Shown one piece after another: positions 49,929 through 57,762 of a DNA stretch of 64,000 nt. The stretch is from Afifella marina DSM 2698 (GTDB lineage Bacteria; Pseudomonadota; Alphaproteobacteria; Rhizobiales; Afifellaceae). Below the pieces are notes generated by a model. It did no database searches and had not been told where the DNA came from. It was given only the letters and a program-made list of their open reading frames with translations. The position numbers and the translations under genes are program-made. The stretch lies in the NCBI RefSeq assembly GCF_900102695.1, contig NZ_FMVW01000005.1:1-64000 (forward strand), in the 5' to 3' direction. The stretch's first letter is position 1; each line of letters begins with the position of its first letter.

Positions 49929-50658
49929 GCCTGGAACAGGATCAGCGGGGCCGCGCCGTACGTCGGATGGCGATATCGCCTCGCGCGCTGCCGACCTTGA
50001 GGCACGGTATGGCGATGCGACACCGCAGGAGATCCTGCGCATCGCACTCGACGAATTCGACGCCGACGATATCGCGGCGGTGACGAGCTTCGGCGCCGAA
50101 TCGACCGTGTGGCTGCATATGCTGTCGGAGATCGAGCCGTCGACGCCGGTGCTCTTCATCGACACCGGCAAGCATTTCCCGGCCACGCACCGCTACCGCG
50201 AGACGCTGACGCAGATGCTCGGTCTCAAGGATGTGCGGCTGATCAAGCCGGACCCGGAAGATCTCAAACGCGAAGATCCGGTGGGTATGTTGTTTTCGCA
50301 GGATGCCGATCGCTGCTGCCATCTGCGCAAGACCTTGCCGCTCGCCGGCGCGCTTCAGCCCTTCTCGGCCTGGATGAACGGCCGCAAGCGCCATCAGAGT
50401 GCCACCCGGGCGCGTATGCCCGCCTTCGAGGTCGACGGACCCAGGCTCAAGGTCAATCCGCTCGCCAGCTGGGGGCCTCAGGATATCCGCGCCTATTTCG
50501 AGCGTTTCGACCTGCCGCGCCATCCGCTGGTAGCGGAAGGCTATCCCTCGATCGGCTGCATGCCGTGCACGTCGCGCATCAAGCCCGGTGAGGATGAGCG
50601 GGCAGGGCGCTGGCGTGGGCGCGACAAGACCGAATGCGGCATCCACCTGGCTCCGTAA
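49915..50658 (+). CDS. cysH: adenylyl-sulfate reductase (APS reductase type)
   Basis: A 247-residue PP-loop reductase converting APS to sulfite. The substrate-binding segments are FGAESTVWLHMLSE and DTGKHFPATHRYRETL. The paired cysteines DRCCHLRK together with GCMPC form the [4Fe-4S] cluster site that marks APS reductases, and the catalytic Cys is in TECGIH near the C-terminus. Start ATG 49915 follows AAGGAGG; the longer frame from 49801 is a cysI shadow. It uses APS directly, so PAPS formation is not needed in this pathway. Confidence 0.94.
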   Translation: MRPFEPGTGSAGPRRTSDGDIASRAADLEARYGDATPQEILRIALDEFDADDIAAVTSFGAESTVWLHMLSEIEPSTPVLFIDTGKHFPATHRYRETLTQMLGLKDVRLIKPDPEDLKREDPVGMLFSQDADRCCHLRKTLPLAGALQPFSAWMNGRKRHQSATRARMPAFEVDGPRLKVNPLASWGPQDIRAYFERFDLPRHPLVAEGYPSIGCMPCTSRIKPGEDERAGRWRGRDKTECGIHLAP

Positions 50659-50713
50659 GACTGGCCGGTGGTTGACCGGACGATCTCAAGAATTGGCTCT
50701 CAGGGAATGAACC

Positions 50714-51244
50714 ATGAGTGATGAGACGCGCCTCTGGCGCAAGGGCGGTTTTGTCGTCGATGAATGGCGCCTCCTCCAGACCGACGAGGCTATCGCGGCA
50801 GACGACAAAGTCATTCTGCCGGCCGCCCGGCTGGACGAACAGGTGGCGGAAGCGCGCCTCACCCCGATGGGCGCGCTTCTGAACGCGGGTGAACCGGTCG
50901 ATCTCCTCGTCCCGCATCTGGCGGGCCTCGAACTGGTGGCGCTCGATTTTCCAGCCTTCACGGATGGGCGCTCCTTTTCCAAGGCTGAGATCTTGCGCTC
51001 CCGGCACGGTTTTTCCGGGGAGATTCGTGCCGTCGGCGACGTGCTCATCGACCAGATCCCTTTGATGCTGCGGTGTGGCTTCGACAGCTTTCTGGTGCGC
51101 AACCGGCCGACGATTGCCGCACTCGAGCGCGGTGCGCTACCGGGCGTCGATCTCTTCTACCAGCCCGGTCAGGGTGCGGAGACGGCTGTGGCTGGGCGTT
51201 CCTGGGCGCGCCGCCCGGCGATCCGCGAGGCGTCTTCGCTCTGA
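50714..51244 (+). CDS. DUF934 family protein
   Basis: A 176-residue DUF934 protein, recurrent at the end of bacterial sulfate-reduction operons. It shows the conserved RHGFSGEIRAVGDVLIDQIP and MLRCGFDSFLVRN segments. It is thought to help sulfite reduction as an accessory protein, but no activity is established. It follows cysH after 55 bp and ends the operon; the next gene is convergent. Confidence 0.9.
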   Translation: MSDETRLWRKGGFVVDEWRLLQTDEAIAADDKVILPAARLDEQVAEARLTPMGALLNAGEPVDLLVPHLAGLELVALDFPAFTDGRSFSKAEILRSRHGFSGEIRAVGDVLIDQIPLMLRCGFDSFLVRNRPTIAALERGALPGVDLFYQPGQGAETAVAGRSWARRPAIREASSL

Positions 51245-51252
51245 TCCAACGC

Positions 51253-52425
51253 TCAGGTCTTGGGCTTGCGGAGCCGCGAGACGAGCCCGAAAGCGGCGTT
51301 TGAGGTGATGAGAACGATCAGGATCCGTGCGATGTGATGCGTTGCCACGAAGGCGACCTCCACCTGCAGCGACAGGGCGACGAGGCTCATCTCCGTCAAG
51401 CCACCCGGCGAATAAGCGAGCATCAAGGCGAGCGCGTTGAAGCGCGTGAAATGCCCGATCGTATAGGCAAAGCCGTAGGTGACGGTGAGCAGGATCACGG
51501 TCGAGCCGAGCGACAGAAGCATCACCTTGAGGACGGTCGCCGGCGGGGTTGAGCGGAAACGGCAGCCGATGACCGTGCCCAGAACGAGCTGCGCGGCGAT
51601 GACGAGCCCATAGGGCGGCACGAAATGCGTAACGCCGGAGAGATGAATGGCGGCGCTCACCGTCATCGGTCCGATCATCTCCGGCGAAGGGAAACGCAAG
51701 AGGCGCCCGATGATGACGCCCAAGACGGCCGAGACCAGGAACCAGAAGGCTCCCTCGATGAAGGGTGTCCCGGCTCCGGCGCTGCCGGTCCCGCTCGTGA
51801 TCGTCTCGCCGGAAAGCCATTCGACCAGAAACGGCAGCGTCATGACGACGAGAAGGATGCGCGCGGCATGTACGAGCGCGATCATGCCGCCGTCACCGCC
51901 GCGTTCTTCTCCGAGCACCGTCATGACGACGAGACCTCCCGGCATGCCGGAGAAATAGGCCGTCACCCAGTCGAACCCTGCCACGACGCGAAAATAGGTG
52001 ATGCACAAGACCGCGGAGACGGCGACGAACAGGACAAGTCCGAGGAGCGTGGGGACCCAGTCCGCCAAGTGCCCGATCAAATCCGGCCGGAACCCCGATC
52101 CCAAAAGAACACCGATGATGATGATCATCGGCGGGCGCACGATGGATGGTGCTGCGATCGGCGCCTTCAAAAGGGCGCCGACGGTGCAGAAGGTCATCGG
52201 GCCGAGCATCCAGGCGAGCGGCAGGCCGAAATAGTAAAAGAGCGAACCCCCCGCGCCACCGAGAACGAGGGCGGTGATGAATTTGCGATAGGGAAAGCGC
52301 TCGCGCTTGAACGGCCCAAGGCTGGAGGCGAGAGCGCGGCGATATCGGAGAGACGCTGGCTGCGCCGGGGAGGCGCTGAGGGGGTCAGGGGCGGGCTTGT
52401 CAGACAATCCTTTGGTATTCCACAA
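51253..52425 (-). CDS. AbrB-family membrane protein (duplicated AbrB domain)
   Basis: A 390-residue polytopic membrane protein with about ten helices, of the AbrB duplication family (once called ammonia monooxygenase-like). Repeated segments PLAWMLGPMTFCTVGALL and RFPSPEMIGPMTVSAAIHL mark the two halves. The function is unknown; the family is membrane-embedded despite its regulator-like name. The frame starts with TTG; no closer ATG is available. It is convergent with the sulfur operon and divergent from the KDG kinase. Confidence 0.82.
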   Translation of the reverse strand: MWNTKGLSDKPAPDPLSASPAQPASLRYRRALASSLGPFKRERFPYRKFITALVLGGAGGSLFYYFGLPLAWMLGPMTFCTVGALLKAPIAAPSIVRPPMIIIIGVLLGSGFRPDLIGHLADWVPTLLGLVLFVAVSAVLCITYFRVVAGFDWVTAYFSGMPGGLVVMTVLGEERGGDGGMIALVHAARILLVVMTLPFLVEWLSGETITSGTGSAGAGTPFIEGAFWFLVSAVLGVIIGRLLRFPSPEMIGPMTVSAAIHLSGVTHFVPPYGLVIAAQLVLGTVIGCRFRSTPPATVLKVMLLSLGSTVILLTVTYGFAYTIGHFTRFNALALMLAYSPGGLTEMSLVALSLQVEVAFVATHHIARILIVLITSNAAFGLVSRLRKPKT

Positions 52426-52487
52426 CGATTTCAGGAAGCTCTGGGGACGGCGCCAAACGAGGTGTCGGAGGGGAGGAGAGGATCGAA

Positions 52488-53399
52488 ATGGGTGTGCGGG
52501 TGCTGTCGATCGGCGAGTGCATGATCGAGCTATTCAAAACTAGCTTGGGTTCCTACGCCATCCAATATGGCGGCGATACCTTCAATACGGCCGTTTATCT
52601 CGCCCGAGAGGGGGTCAAAACGGGCTATGCTACGGCCCTTGGCGGGGATGACCCGTTCAGTGGGGCGATCGTCTCGCTCGCTCAGGTGGAAGGTCTTTCC
52701 ACCGATGCCGTCCTGCGTGTGCCAGACCGGCTCCCGGGCCTTTACGCGATCGAAACTGATTCGGCCGGCGAACGGCGGTTCTTCTACTGGCGGCAGAACG
52801 CACCCGCTCGCGAGCTCTTCGAGCTTGAGGACAGCTCGCGCATCAAGGGCGCGATGGCGGAGGCGGAGTGGATCTATTTCTCCGGAATTACGCTCGGCAT
52901 TTATTCCGATGCGGGGCTTGAACGTTTTGAGGCCGCGCTGAAACGCGCGCGGCAGGCGGGGACGAAAATCGCCTTTGACAGCAATTATCGCCCGACCTTG
53001 TGGGCAGGCGATATTGAGCGGGCTCGCTCGGTTTTTCGCCGCTTTCTGCCTCTTGCCTCGCTGCTTCTGCCGTCGTGCGACGATGAAAGGCTGTTGTGGG
53101 GGCTCGATACCGATGATGATGTCATGGCCGCCCTGCAGGATTTCGGGGCAGAAGAAATCGTCCTGAAGCGCGGTGATGCAGGCGTCCTCGTGCGCCATGG
53201 CGGTGGCGAGACCGAGGTTCCAATCGGTGAAAAGGTTGTGCCCGTCGATACGACGGCAGCAGGCGACAGCTTCAATGCGGCCTATCTCGCCGCCCGCCTG
53301 CAAGGCGCTGAGCCCGAAGCGGCCGTGGCGCGGGGACAGGCGCTGGCGCGCCGTGTGATCATGGTGCGCGGCGCGCTCATTCCGCGAGAGGAGCCCTGA
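52488..53399 (+). CDS. kdgK: 2-dehydro-3-deoxygluconokinase (PfkB family)
   Basis: A 303-residue PfkB-family sugar kinase. It starts LSIGECMIELFKTSLGSYAI, has YGGDTFNTAVYLARE for sugar binding, and ends with the catalytic DTTAAGDSFNAAYLAARL. The KDG kinase assignment rests on overall similarity and on the Entner-Doudoroff genes nearby, because its product KDPG is the substrate of Eda (59.7 kb). Other sugar specificities are possible. Confidence 0.8.
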   Translation: MGVRVLSIGECMIELFKTSLGSYAIQYGGDTFNTAVYLAREGVKTGYATALGGDDPFSGAIVSLAQVEGLSTDAVLRVPDRLPGLYAIETDSAGERRFFYWRQNAPARELFELEDSSRIKGAMAEAEWIYFSGITLGIYSDAGLERFEAALKRARQAGTKIAFDSNYRPTLWAGDIERARSVFRRFLPLASLLLPSCDDERLLWGLDTDDDVMAALQDFGAEEIVLKRGDAGVLVRHGGGETEVPIGEKVVPVDTTAAGDSFNAAYLAARLQGAEPEAAVARGQALARRVIMVRGALIPREEP

Positions 53400-53436
53400 C
53401 GGCTGAAGCCGTCAGGGGCCGGGTCGGCTTCAGCCG
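53396..53436. terminator. palindromes at the convergent ends of kdgK and ccdA
   Basis: CTGACGGCT-GA-AGCCGTCAG (53396-53415) covers the kdgK stop, and the alternative arms GGCTGAAGCC (53401-53410) and GGCTTCAGCC (53426-53435) make a longer hairpin reaching the ccdA stop. No T-run follows on either strand. Probably a shared transcript-end structure. Confidence 0.45.
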
Positions 53437-54167
53437 ATCGTCTGCAAAGAGGGGAAGGTTTCCAGGAGCCAATAGGACAGGCTCGCCATGTCGCCGGTCA
53501 GGAAGAGAATGCCGGTCAGGACGAGGAGGCCGCCCATCGCCTTCTCCACCGTCGCCATGTGGCGGCGGAAGCCGGAGGCCCAGCGCAGGAAGGGGCCGGC
53601 GAAGAGAGCCGCAATCAGGAACGGCAAGCCCATACCCATGCCGTAGATGAAGAGAAGGAGCGCGCCCTCGGGGGCGGAGCCCTCGCGTCCGGCAAGGGCG
53701 AGGATGGTGCCAAGAGCCGGACCGACGCAGGGCGTCCAGCCAAAGGCGAAGGCAAGGCCGATCAGATAGGCCCCGAAGAGCCCCGGCGGCTTCTCCCGGA
53801 CCTGAAAACGCGCCTCGCGGTAGAGGAACCCGAAGCGGAGAAGCCCCAGAAAATGCAGGCCGAAGCCGATGATGACGACGCCCGCCACGATCGCCAGCCA
53901 GTCCTTATATTCCGCCAGGAGCCGGCCGATGCCGGAGGCCGTCATGCCCAGCAGGACGAAGACCGTGGTGAAGCCCAGCACGAAGGCGAGGGCGGCGGTG
54001 AAGACTTTGCGTGTCAGGCCGGAAGGAACGTCCCCCTGACCTGAAAGCTCATCAAGAGACACACCGGCGATAAAGCACAGCGAAGCCGGGACGATCGGAA
54101 GAACGCAAGGCGAGACGAAAGATAAGAGGCCGCCGATAAAGGCGCCGACCCAGGTGATGTCGAGCAC
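53430..54167 (-). CDS. ccdA: cytochrome c biogenesis protein CcdA
   Basis: A 245-residue inner-membrane thiol-disulfide transporter of the CcdA/DsbD type, with about six helices, moving reducing power from cytoplasmic thioredoxin to periplasmic proteins. The paired cysteines are in SPCVLPIVPASLCF and GWTPCVGPALGTI. Start GTG 54167 is chosen because AGAGGA lies eight bases upstream; the frame to ATG 54206 has no ribosome binding site. The gene is divergent from the ArsR-type regulator, suggesting local control. Confidence 0.9.
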   Translation of the reverse strand: MLDITWVGAFIGGLLSFVSPCVLPIVPASLCFIAGVSLDELSGQGDVPSGLTRKVFTAALAFVLGFTTVFVLLGMTASGIGRLLAEYKDWLAIVAGVVIIGFGLHFLGLLRFGFLYREARFQVREKPPGLFGAYLIGLAFAFGWTPCVGPALGTILALAGREGSAPEGALLLFIYGMGMGLPFLIAALFAGPFLRWASGFRRHMATVEKAMGGLLVLTGILFLTGDMASLSYWLLETFPSLQTIG

Positions 54168-54361
54168 GGTCTGTCCTCTGGAATATGAAGGTTGAGGCCC
54201 GCGCATTCAGCGCTTGGGCAAAGTTTGAAGTTCCTCTACATATGGCTCGGATGGCGATAAAAAGAGATTCAAGAGAACGTTATGGTACCGCGCCGCGATG
54301 TCGCGGGCGAAGCGACCATAGCGCGCGACCTCATCGCTGACGAGAGCTGGCTAGGACACCA

Positions 54362-54748
54362 ATGCCTCTTGCAAGACCGCTGACCGAGACCGACGAGCCC
54401 GAACTGCCGAGCCTTGCCGAAAAGGCGGCTGCGGCGAGCGCCTTCCTGAAGGCGCTGTCGCATGAGAGCCGACTGATGATCTTGTGTCATCTGGCCGATG
54501 GGGAAAAATCGGTCACGGAGTTGGAGACGCTTCTGGCGCTGCGCCAACCGACGGTGTCGCAGCAGCTTGCGCGTCTGCGCCTGGAAGGGCTGGTGGCAAC
54601 CCGCCGCGAGGGAAAGACGATCTTCTACAGTCTCGCTTCCGGACGGGCCCGGCGGCTCATCGATGTCATCTACGACATGTTTTGCGGCGAAGATGAAGGC
54701 TCCGCGTCGCCTGAGAGGAGCCGACGGAGCTCTTCGACCAATTCCTGA
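54362..54748 (+). CDS. ArsR-family regulator, BigR/SqrR-like two-cysteine type
   Basis: A 128-residue winged-helix ArsR-type repressor; the recognition helix is in LLALRQPTVSQQLARLRLEG and the wing is in REGKTIFYSLAS. Two cysteines are present, Cys42 (RLMILCHLADGE) and Cys108 (DVIYDMFCGED). This two-Cys pattern, with closely matching positions, is that of Xylella BigR and Rhodobacter SqrR, which sense persulfide or oxidised thiols by linking the two cysteines. No metal-binding CVC motif is visible. It is divergent from ccdA, and its 3' end overlaps the end of the convergent ABC ATPase by 79 bp. Confidence 0.85.
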   Translation: MPLARPLTETDEPELPSLAEKAAAASAFLKALSHESRLMILCHLADGEKSVTELETLLALRQPTVSQQLARLRLEGLVATRREGKTIFYSLASGRARRLIDVIYDMFCGEDEGSASPERSRRSSSTNS

Positions 54749-55572
54749 AACGGCTGGCTGGTGCGATAGTCCGGCCGGCGTGGGCGCGCTGCGCCGTTCC
54801 TCACTTCACCGATGATGCGGCCTGGGCGCGGCGAGAAGACGACGACGCGATCCGCCAGGAAGGCCGCCTCGTACAAGGAATGCGTCACGAAGAGGACGGT
54901 GAATTTCTGCTCTTCCTGAAGCGCCATGAGCTCGTCGCCGAGGCGGAAACGCGTCATCTCGTCGAGCGCCGCGAACGGTTCGTCGAGAAGCAGAAGATTC
55001 GGCTTCGTCACCAGTGCGCGTGCCAGCGAGGCGCGCATCGCCATGCCGCCGGAGAGCTGACGCGGCAATGCCTCGGCAAAATCGGCGAGACCGACATTCT
55101 CCAACGCGGCTTTTGCCTCCGCATCGGCTGATTTTCGCGGCTTCTTGCGCAAAGTGAGCGGCAGGCGGACATTTGCAAGGACGCTCGCCCAGGGCATCAA
55201 GGTGGGCGTTTGAAAGACGTAGCCGACCTCGGCAGGCCGATCGGGTGCGGCGCTTTCGACGGTGAGCCTCCCGTCGCTCAACGGCTCCAGGCCTGCCGCT
55301 ATCCGCAAGAACGTGGTCTTGCCGCAGCCGGATGGGCCGAGAAGCGCGATAAATTCTCCGGGTTCGACCTCGAGAGACACAGTCTCAAGTGTCTGAAGAC
55401 CGTCGGCGAAGGTCTTGCTCACGCCCGCGGCCGCGATACGTGCTCCAGGAGATCCGGAGTTCGTCCCACTCCTCACGCCCGCACGAGAGGGGCTCCCTTG
55501 ACCGGGACTGGGGAATGTGGCGGAACGCTGGGACAAGTTGTCGCTTCTTTCTTCTCTGCAGGCTGTCTTCAT
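54670..55572 (-). CDS. ABC transporter ATP-binding protein (SsuB/TauB/NrtD type)
   Basis: A 300-residue ATPase of the nitrate/sulfonate/taurine import family. Walker A is LLGPSGCGKTTFLRIAAGL, the signature is LSGGMAMRASLARAL and Walker B is LLLLDEPFAALDE. No permease or binding protein is nearby, so it is an orphan. The 5' end overlaps the zwf start (ATG at 55572 shares CATG with the ATG of zwf); GTG 55476, just before the family-like ARIAAAGVSKTF region, is an alternative start. Its 3' end overlaps the ArsR gene tail-to-tail. Confidence 0.83.
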   Translation of the reverse strand: MKTACREERSDNLSQRSATFPSPGQGSPSRAGVRSGTNSGSPGARIAAAGVSKTFADGLQTLETVSLEVEPGEFIALLGPSGCGKTTFLRIAAGLEPLSDGRLTVESAAPDRPAEVGYVFQTPTLMPWASVLANVRLPLTLRKKPRKSADAEAKAALENVGLADFAEALPRQLSGGMAMRASLARALVTKPNLLLLDEPFAALDEMTRFRLGDELMALQEEQKFTVLFVTHSLYEAAFLADRVVVFSPRPGRIIGEVRNGAARPRRPDYRTSQPFQELVEELRRLLSGDAEPSSSPQNMS

Positions 55573-57049
55573 GACCTACCGCGTCATCCCGGTCGAGCCC
55601 TTCGACTATATCGTGTTCGGAGGCACGGGCGATCTCGCCCGCCGCAAACTCCTTCCGGCCCTTTATCACCGCATGCGCGACGGCCAGATTCCCGCCGAAG
55701 GGCGGATCATCGCTGCCTCCCGGCGAAAGATGAGCGACGATGATTATCGTGCGATGACGGAAGAGGCACTGACGGAGTTCGTACCGGAAGGCGAGCGCTC
55801 GCGCGAGACGCTCGATGCGTTCCTTGGCATGCTCTCATACCGCTCGCTCGACGCCTTGTCGGATGAGGGTTGGGATGCGCTGAGAGATGAGCTTGATGGT
55901 GACACAGAGCGTGTGCGCGCCTTCTATCTCGCGGTTGCTCCGAACCTCTTCGACGATCTGTGTCAGCGTTTCGCCCAGCACGGGCTCGTAACGCCAAACT
56001 CGCGAGTCGTTATCGAAAAACCGGTCGGGCGCGATCTCGCCTCTGCGGTCAAGGTCAACGATGCGGTCGCTCAGGCCTTTCATGAGAGCCAGGTCTTCCG
56101 CATCGATCATTATCTCGGCAAAGAGACGGTGCAGAACCTCATGGCTCTGCGCTTCGCCAACACGCTCTTCGAGCCTCTGTGGAACTCCGCCCATATCGAT
56201 CATGTGCAGATCACGGTGGCGGAATCGATCGGAGTCGGCTCGCGCGGCGATTATTACGACACGTCCGGCGCGCTCCGCGACATGGTGCAGAACCATATGA
56301 TCCAGCTTCTGTGCCTCGTCGCGATGGAGCCGCCCGATTCTTTCGACGCCAATTCGCTCCGCGACGAGAAGCTCAAGGTTCTGCGGGCGCTGAAGCCGAT
56401 CAATGCCTCGAATTACGATCGCCTGACGGTGCGCGGCCAGTACCGCGCCGGAGCTGCGGAAGGCGGCGCGGTTCCCTCCTATGCGGAGGAGATCGGCAAC
56501 AAGCGCAGCCGCACGGAGACGTTTGCGGCTTTGAAGGTGGAAATCGCCAACTGGCGCTGGGCGGGCGTGCCCTTCTATCTGAGGACCGGCAAGCGGCTTG
56601 CCGACCGGGTCTCGGAGATCGTCATCACCTTTCGGGCGATCCCGCATTCCATCTTTCCGAAGGATTCCGGCGTCATCTCGCAGAACCGGCTCGTCCTGCG
56701 CCTGCAGCCGGACGAAGGCGTGAAGCAGTGGATCATGATCAAGGATCCGGGCCCGGGCGGTATGCGGCTCAATTACGTACCGCTCGATATGAGCTTCGCG
56801 GAATCCTTCCAGGAACGCTATCCCGATGCGTATGAGCGGCTGCTCCTGGACGTCATTCGCGGCAACCAGACGCTGTTCATGCGGCGCGACGAGGTGGAGG
56901 CGGCCTGGGCGTGGACCGATCCGATCCATGATGCCTGGGACGAAGACGGCAGCCCGCCCGTGCCCTACACGGCGGGTACCTGGGGACCGTCGGCTGCCAT
57001 CGCCCTTATCGAGCGTGACGGCCGCACCTGGCATGAGGACACCGACTGA
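55571..57049 (+). CDS. zwf: glucose-6-phosphate 1-dehydrogenase
   Basis: A 492-residue NADP-linked G6PDH, first enzyme of the Entner-Doudoroff and pentose phosphate routes. The dinucleotide motif is YIVFGGTGDLARRKLLPALY, the catalytic His is in FRIDHYLGKETVQNLMALRF and the substrate-binding region is RTGKRLADRVSEI. Start ATG 55571 is set because MTYRVIPVEPFDY is a natural beginning; the extension to 55517 is not. pgl overlaps its stop by TGATG. Confidence 0.97.
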   Translation: MTYRVIPVEPFDYIVFGGTGDLARRKLLPALYHRMRDGQIPAEGRIIAASRRKMSDDDYRAMTEEALTEFVPEGERSRETLDAFLGMLSYRSLDALSDEGWDALRDELDGDTERVRAFYLAVAPNLFDDLCQRFAQHGLVTPNSRVVIEKPVGRDLASAVKVNDAVAQAFHESQVFRIDHYLGKETVQNLMALRFANTLFEPLWNSAHIDHVQITVAESIGVGSRGDYYDTSGALRDMVQNHMIQLLCLVAMEPPDSFDANSLRDEKLKVLRALKPINASNYDRLTVRGQYRAGAAEGGAVPSYAEEIGNKRSRTETFAALKVEIANWRWAGVPFYLRTGKRLADRVSEIVITFRAIPHSIFPKDSGVISQNRLVLRLQPDEGVKQWIMIKDPGPGGMRLNYVPLDMSFAESFQERYPDAYERLLLDVIRGNQTLFMRRDEVEAAWAWTDPIHDAWDEDGSPPVPYTAGTWGPSAAIALIERDGRTWHEDTD

Positions 57050-57747
57050 TGGTGCATAACTGGCACAATTTCGAGGACCGGGACGCACTCGCCGAAAGTC
57101 TTGCCGACCTCACGGAGCGCACACTTGCCGCAGGCATTGCCAAGAACGGTGTGGCGAGCCTGGCACTCTCCGGCGGCTCCACGCCCAAGCTCTTTTTCGA
57201 GGTCCTGTCGCAGCGTCCGCTCGCTTGGGAGAAAGTCCTCGTTACGCTCGTCGATGAACGCTGGGTGCCGGTGGAGCACGAGCGGTCCAATGCACGGCTC
57301 GTGGCCGAGCATTTCGGCAAAGGTCCGGCGAAGGCCGCCCGCTTCATTCCGCTTTATACGGGGGCAGACACGCCGGAGGATGGCGTGGGTGCGGCGACGC
57401 TTGCAACCGAAGCATTGCCGGAAACCTTCGACGTCGTCGTCATGGGCATGGGATCGGACGGTCACACCGCCTCCTGGTTCCCGGCTGGAGACAATCTCGC
57501 CGCGGCCATCGATCCGGCGCAGGAGCTGCCGCTCCTGCCGATGCGCGCGGAGGCAGCGGGCGAGCCACGCATCACCTTCACTCTACCCCGGCTTCTTACC
57601 GCCAAGGCGCTGATCCTGCATATCGAAGGCGAGGAGAAACGCGCCGTCCTCGACAAAGCGCGCCTTGACGGCGACATCGAAGAGATGCCGATCCGCGCTA
57701 TCTTGAGACAGGACCGGGTCCCCACCGAAATCTTCTATGCGCCGTAA
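57049..57747 (+). CDS. pgl: 6-phosphogluconolactonase
   Basis: A 232-residue lactonase hydrolysing 6-phosphogluconolactone to 6-phosphogluconate. It shows SLALSGGSTPKLFFE, TLVDERWVPVEHERSNARL and VVMGMGSDGHTASWFP, hallmarks of the glucosamine-6-phosphate isomerase-fold pgl family. It is coupled to zwf by overlap and precedes edd by 15 bp. Confidence 0.96.
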   Translation: MVHNWHNFEDRDALAESLADLTERTLAAGIAKNGVASLALSGGSTPKLFFEVLSQRPLAWEKVLVTLVDERWVPVEHERSNARLVAEHFGKGPAKAARFIPLYTGADTPEDGVGAATLATEALPETFDVVVMGMGSDGHTASWFPAGDNLAAAIDPAQELPLLPMRAEAAGEPRITFTLPRLLTAKALILHIEGEEKRAVLDKARLDGDIEEMPIRAILRQDRVPTEIFYAP

Positions 57748-57762
57748 GGCGAAGGAGTTCTT

